From contig CAMPJV010000066.1 in the NCBI GenBank assembly GCA_946886975.1, forward strand, positions 1-10,592: a stretch of DNA of 10,592 bases, read 5' to 3'. Position 1 is the first letter of the stretch, and each line of letters begins with the position of its first letter. The translations under genes and the position numbers were made by a program. This DNA comes from an uncultured Taibaiella sp. (lineage in GTDB: Bacteria > Bacteroidota > Bacteroidia > Chitinophagales > Chitinophagaceae). The notes under the pieces are model-generated. The model was not told the DNA's origin, made no database searches, and was given only the letters and a program-made list of their open reading frames with translations. Shown here in pieces: positions 7,665 to 10,592 of this stretch.

Positions 7665-7682
7665 AGCCGGCCCTTTCTTTTT
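7651..7682 (+). terminator. Rho-independent terminator, probably bidirectional, overlapping the acyltransferase stop codon
   Basis: GGCTGGC (7655-7661) pairs with GCCGGCC (7666-7672), including one G-U pair, around the loop TAAA, whose first three bases are the acyltransferase stop codon. A T-rich tract CTTTCTTTTT (7673-7682) follows on the plus strand. On the minus strand the hairpin is followed by TTTT, so it may also end transcription of the repeat-protein gene that stops at 7708. Confidence 0.85.
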
Positions 7683-7707
7683 GCATTACCTCTGTAAAGA
7701 AAACACT

Positions 7708-10026
7708 TTATGGATGACTTCCCACTATTTGTAGTTTGAGACTTTCACTCCTATTCTTACCCTGGAGATTCACAAAATAGTTCCCTACAGCAAGTCTCAA
7801 AGAAGAAATAGACAAGACCTTAGTAGATGACTGCTCAACATTCTGACGTAAATGGATCTTGCCGTCTGAGCTCATTAAAGTAATAACTACTTCACCTTCT
7901 GCAAACATATCCGTTGCAATGTTTATCAGCTTGCCGTCGTTCGGATTGGGAAATACAGAAGCATAAGAGTTTTTACTCCTATTGATGTGCACCATTCTTA
8001 TTGGTGCCATCGTTTCCTTTCCATGCAGGTCAGTTTCGGTAAGTCTGTAATAGACCACCCCCTCTCCCGGAGTATCGTCATTGAGCTCATAAAATCTCCT
8101 GCCAACAGAATTGGCATTCAAGGGCAGCTTATCCCCGACCTTCACCCACGTGCTTGCATCATAGCTGCGTTCCACCCTGTAGTTGGCAACGTCCCTCTCC
8201 ATTTCCGTTTCCCATTCCAGCTTTACGGTATTGTCTGTTTGCAGGAATGCTTCAAAAGATAGTAGTCTTACACTAAGAGGAGCAGTGCCCCCAACAAAGG
8301 AATGGACATATGTAATGCTCCATTTCCCTTGAGCATCTTTCGATCGCACATACAAGTGGTGAGGAGCATTTGCCAAGACTGTCATATCCACATTAAATGC
8401 AGCATTCATGACATCCAAAGCAGAAGTAACTGGCACTTGATTACCGTTCCCGATACCAGGATCGGTATCCACGAAATACTCCATGTTCGTTATGTTGCTC
8501 AGGCTATGAGGATTGGCAAGCAAACCCTGAACTTTTGCAAAGACCAGGTTATTTACAATGCTCCATTTGCCTTGAGCGTCCCTCGTTCTAACATACAAGG
8601 TATGCACTCCCGGTGCCAACGCTGTTACGTTAGTGTTGAATGCTAATGACGCGATGTCGTTGGCAGCCACAAGGGGAATATTGACACCATTGCCAATTCC
8701 AGGGTCATTATCGAAATAGAACTCTGCCTTGTCAATATTTGAGAGGGTATTCGGATTGCCAGACAAAGGCTGAACCTTTGCAAAACTATAGCCATTAACA
8801 ACGCTCCATTGGCCCAAGGCGTCTCTTGTTCTCAAGTACAAAGTATGTACACCGTTAGCTAAGGCTGAGACATCAGCATTGAACGACAAGGATGAAATAT
8901 CGGTGCCCGCCACAAAAGGGATGTTTGTACCGTTACCATATCCCGGATCTGTATCGTAAAAATACTCTGCCTTATTGATGTTAGTGATAGAGTGAGGGTT
9001 AGGGCTAAGGCCTTGTATTCTCGAAAACTGGAAGGCGTTTACTATGCTCCACTTCCCTTGTGCATCTCTGCTCCGCACATAAAGGGTATGGAGCCCTGTT
9101 GATAGAGAAGAGACAGGCGCGTTAAAAACAAACCCGTTAATATCGAGCCCTGCCGTCACCGGCACATCAATTCCATTATTGAAGCCCGGGTCTGTATTAA
9201 AGAAGTACTCCAGTTTTACGATGTTAGTCAAAGTGTTCGGATTCGTACCCAAGGGCTGGACTTTGGCAAATACATAGTTATTAGTGATACTCCACAGGCC
9301 ATTGGCATCCTTAGTCCTGACATATAAAGTATGCATCCCTGAAGTAAGTGCGCTAACGCTGGCATTGAATACCAGGGACGAGATATCTACTGCTGCAGTA
9401 ACTGGCACATTGGTACCACTGCCATAACCAGGATCGGTATCGTAGAAATACTCCGCCTTGACGATGTTGCTTGTACTATGCGGATTCGTTCCCAGGGCCT
9501 GAACTTTAGCAAATACATAATTATTAGTAATGCTCCACTGTCCGTTAGCATCCTTTGTCCTGACGTAAAGGGTATGCATCCCTGCTGTTAGAGCAGTAAC
9601 ATTTGCGTTAAACAACAACGAAGTGATATTCAGTGCAGGGGTAACCGGTATATTAGTACCCAATCCCAATCCCGGGTCAGTATCATAGAAATACTCTGCC
9701 TTCACAATGTTCGTCGCACTGTGCGGGTTGGCGGATACCGGTTGTACTTTGGCTATGGACATACTGTTCGTAATGCTCCAGGCACCGTTTGCGTCTTTCG
9801 ATCGCACGAATAACATATGCATTCCATTACTTAGGGAAGCGACGTTCGCATTAAATGCAAGCGAAACAATATTAGTCGACGGCGTCACTGTCACCTGTGT
9901 TCCATTGCCAAAGCCCGGATCAGAATCAAAAAAGTACTCCACCTGGGTGACATTCTGGGCTGTGCTTATCTGCCATGTACAGGCGGCCAGCACGACCAGT
10001 ATCATCGCCCTTAAGAACTGTTTCAT
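7708..10026 (-). CDS. Exported protein with seven 81-residue repeats and a type IX secretion sorting domain
   Basis: The 772-residue product has an N-terminal signal peptide (basic start, hydrophobic core, likely cleavage after STA at 23, leaving Gln24). Seven repeats follow at residues 26-106, 107-187, 188-268, 269-349, 350-430, 431-511 and 512 to about 583, the last one shortened. Each repeat opens with an aromatic-rich strand ending in DPG (for example EYFYDTDPGYG), has an FN pair near position 33 and closes with LYVR, DA.G and WS; this looks like a beta-sandwich but I know no named family for it. Residues about 590-680 resemble the beta-sandwich linker of type IX cargo proteins (LEWETEMERDVANYRVERS). 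Residues 690-772 (FPNPNDG near the start, GNYFVNL near the end) form a type A sorting tail, predicting transport across the outer membrane and release or attachment at the surface. LAAC at 13-16 mimics a lipobox, but the site after Ala23 fits type IX cargo better. It lies 34 bp downstream of the beta-helix gene. Confidence 0.88.
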   Translation of the reverse strand: MKQFLRAMILVVLAACTWQISTAQNVTQVEYFFDSDPGFGNGTQVTVTPSTNIVSLAFNANVASLSNGMHMLFVRSKDANGAWSITNSMSIAKVQPVSANPHSATNIVKAEYFYDTDPGLGLGTNIPVTPALNITSLLFNANVTALTAGMHTLYVRTKDANGQWSITNNYVFAKVQALGTNPHSTSNIVKAEYFYDTDPGYGSGTNVPVTAAVDISSLVFNASVSALTSGMHTLYVRTKDANGLWSITNNYVFAKVQPLGTNPNTLTNIVKLEYFFNTDPGFNNGIDVPVTAGLDINGFVFNAPVSSLSTGLHTLYVRSRDAQGKWSIVNAFQFSRIQGLSPNPHSITNINKAEYFYDTDPGYGNGTNIPFVAGTDISSLSFNADVSALANGVHTLYLRTRDALGQWSVVNGYSFAKVQPLSGNPNTLSNIDKAEFYFDNDPGIGNGVNIPLVAANDIASLAFNTNVTALAPGVHTLYVRTRDAQGKWSIVNNLVFAKVQGLLANPHSLSNITNMEYFVDTDPGIGNGNQVPVTSALDVMNAAFNVDMTVLANAPHHLYVRSKDAQGKWSITYVHSFVGGTAPLSVRLLSFEAFLQTDNTVKLEWETEMERDVANYRVERSYDASTWVKVGDKLPLNANSVGRRFYELNDDTPGEGVVYYRLTETDLHGKETMAPIRMVHINRSKNSYASVFPNPNDGKLINIATDMFAEGEVVITLMSSDGKIHLRQNVEQSSTKVLSISSLRLAVGNYFVNLQGKNRSESLKLQIVGSHP
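8278..9951 (-). repeat. Seven in-frame tandem repeats of 243 bp within the surface protein gene
   Basis: Reading along the minus strand the units are 9951-9709, 9708-9466, 9465-9223, 9222-8980, 8979-8737, 8736-8494 and 8493 to about 8278. Six units are exactly 81 codons with no insertion or deletion; the seventh loses its linker. Residues identical in all seven include Glu5, Asp-Pro-Gly at 11-13, Gly17, Phe-Asn at 33-34, His45, Leu47, Arg50, Asp53-Ala54, Gly56 and Trp-Ser at 58-59. Units 2 and 3 are the most alike over their full length. The units have diverged enough that recent duplication is unlikely for most of them. Confidence 0.93.
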
Positions 10027-10060
10027 AATTAAACATTTATAAGTTAAGAAACAGGTTGTC

Positions 10061-10592
10061 TTAGTTGTTGCTGCGCGTACTTATTGTTACGGGTAATGTG
10101 GAGGTCGTAGTTGTTGCAGGAGCTGAAAACAGGTAGATGGTTGGTACTGGTGGTATACCGCTTAGTTTGTAAGGATCAGGACCGCCAAAAGGACCAACGT
10201 TTGCACCACCAAAACCGGTTCCTATGCCAGGGCCTGAGGGATTCAACACGTAGCTGGTATCTGCCGCACCTGTTCCATAGTTAGTAAACAGTGCGGTCGT
10301 CGAGATGTTCTGCTGGTTGCCGTTTGCGTTCCCAAAGGTTGTATTTGTCGCCACATTATTGAAGAACACGTTGTTGTTAGCCGTGAAGTTTCCTCCAATC
10401 ATTATATTGTTGTTCACCTGGAAATTGTACACGTCGACATTATAGTAAGGCGAGTAAAAGGTATTGTTCATGATGAAACCGCTGATTCCAACCGGCAGCT
10501 GGAATTGCATATAGAAGTAGGTAGAGATTATATTGTTTTGGATGTTGACATTTGTCATCCCCACCGCCCCACTATTGGTGGAAAATTGGGAA
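10061..10592 (-). CDS. C-terminal part of a probable right-handed beta-helix surface protein (start outside window)
   Basis: The frame is open to the right edge, so the true start lies outside; a GTG at 10564 is only an internal codon. About 177 residues are visible. The first hundred are rich in Asn, Gly and hydrophobic residues in short alternating strands (VNIQNNIIS, GFIMNNTFYS, FQVNNNIMIGGNF, TANNNVFFNN), the look of parallel beta-helix (PbH1-type) rungs with Asn ladders, often seen in polysaccharide-binding or -cleaving and adhesin-like proteins. A Gly/Pro-rich stretch follows (FGGPDPYKLSGIPPVP), then a Thr-rich end, TTTTSTLPVTISTRSNN. There is no type IX sorting tail of the usual kind. 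The signal peptide and any catalytic domain would lie upstream and cannot be judged. It is the upstream gene of a likely operon with the repeat protein. Confidence 0.7.
   Translation of the reverse strand, partial: SQFSTNSGAVGMTNVNIQNNIISTYFYMQFQLPVGISGFIMNNTFYSPYYNVDVYNFQVNNNIMIGGNFTANNNVFFNNVATNTTFGNANGNQQNISTTALFTNYGTGAADTSYVLNPSGPGIGTGFGGANVGPFGGPDPYKLSGIPPVPTIYLFSAPATTTTSTLPVTISTRSNN

Noticed and set aside
8302..8646. Open frames on the plus strand opposite the repeat protein
   Set aside because: They arise because the repeat leaves the opposite strand free of stops at regular intervals; their products are not protein-like.
8278..9951. Regular repeats considered as a CRISPR array or non-coding satellite
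   Set aside because: The 243-bp units are in frame, differ mostly by conservative codon changes and encode a continuous exported protein.

Overview
The window looks like chromosomal DNA of a Bacteroidota bacterium, most probably a relative of the Chitinophagaceae. The grounds are a secreted repeat protein with a C-terminal sorting domain of the type IX secretion system (a system confined to this phylum), the Bacteroidota flavour of the Mfd and lipid acyltransferase sequences, and the absence of clear Shine-Dalgarno sites before the genes. No rRNA, tRNA, CRISPR array, insertion sequence or phage gene was seen.

Left part (1-3203, minus strand): almost all of mfd, the transcription-repair coupling factor, open from a GTG start to the window edge and lacking only its C-terminal tail. 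A gene-free stretch of about 300 bp with short repeats and palindromes follows, then a small cysteine-containing lipoprotein gene on the plus strand (3500-3754).

Middle (3757-7682): two minus-strand genes probably form an operon, a fumarylacetoacetate hydrolase-family enzyme followed by a 3-hydroxyacyl-CoA dehydrogenase; together they suggest breakdown of tyrosine/phenylalanine or another aromatic compound. Divergent from them, a plus-strand pair encodes a beta-carbonic anhydrase and, 20 bp later, an LpxL/HtrB-type lipid A acyltransferase. This pair ends at a strong hairpin whose loop holds the acyltransferase stop codon.

Right part (7708-10592, minus strand): a surface or secreted module. 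The end of an Asn-rich, probably right-handed beta-helix protein enters from the right edge and is followed 34 bp later by a 772-aa exported protein. That protein has a signal peptide, seven tandem copies of an 81-residue repeat (exact 243-bp period), a linking beta-sandwich-like segment and a type IX sorting tail. The fold and ligand of the repeat are unknown to me, and it is the least explained part of the window. The rest is mainly housekeeping or common metabolism.
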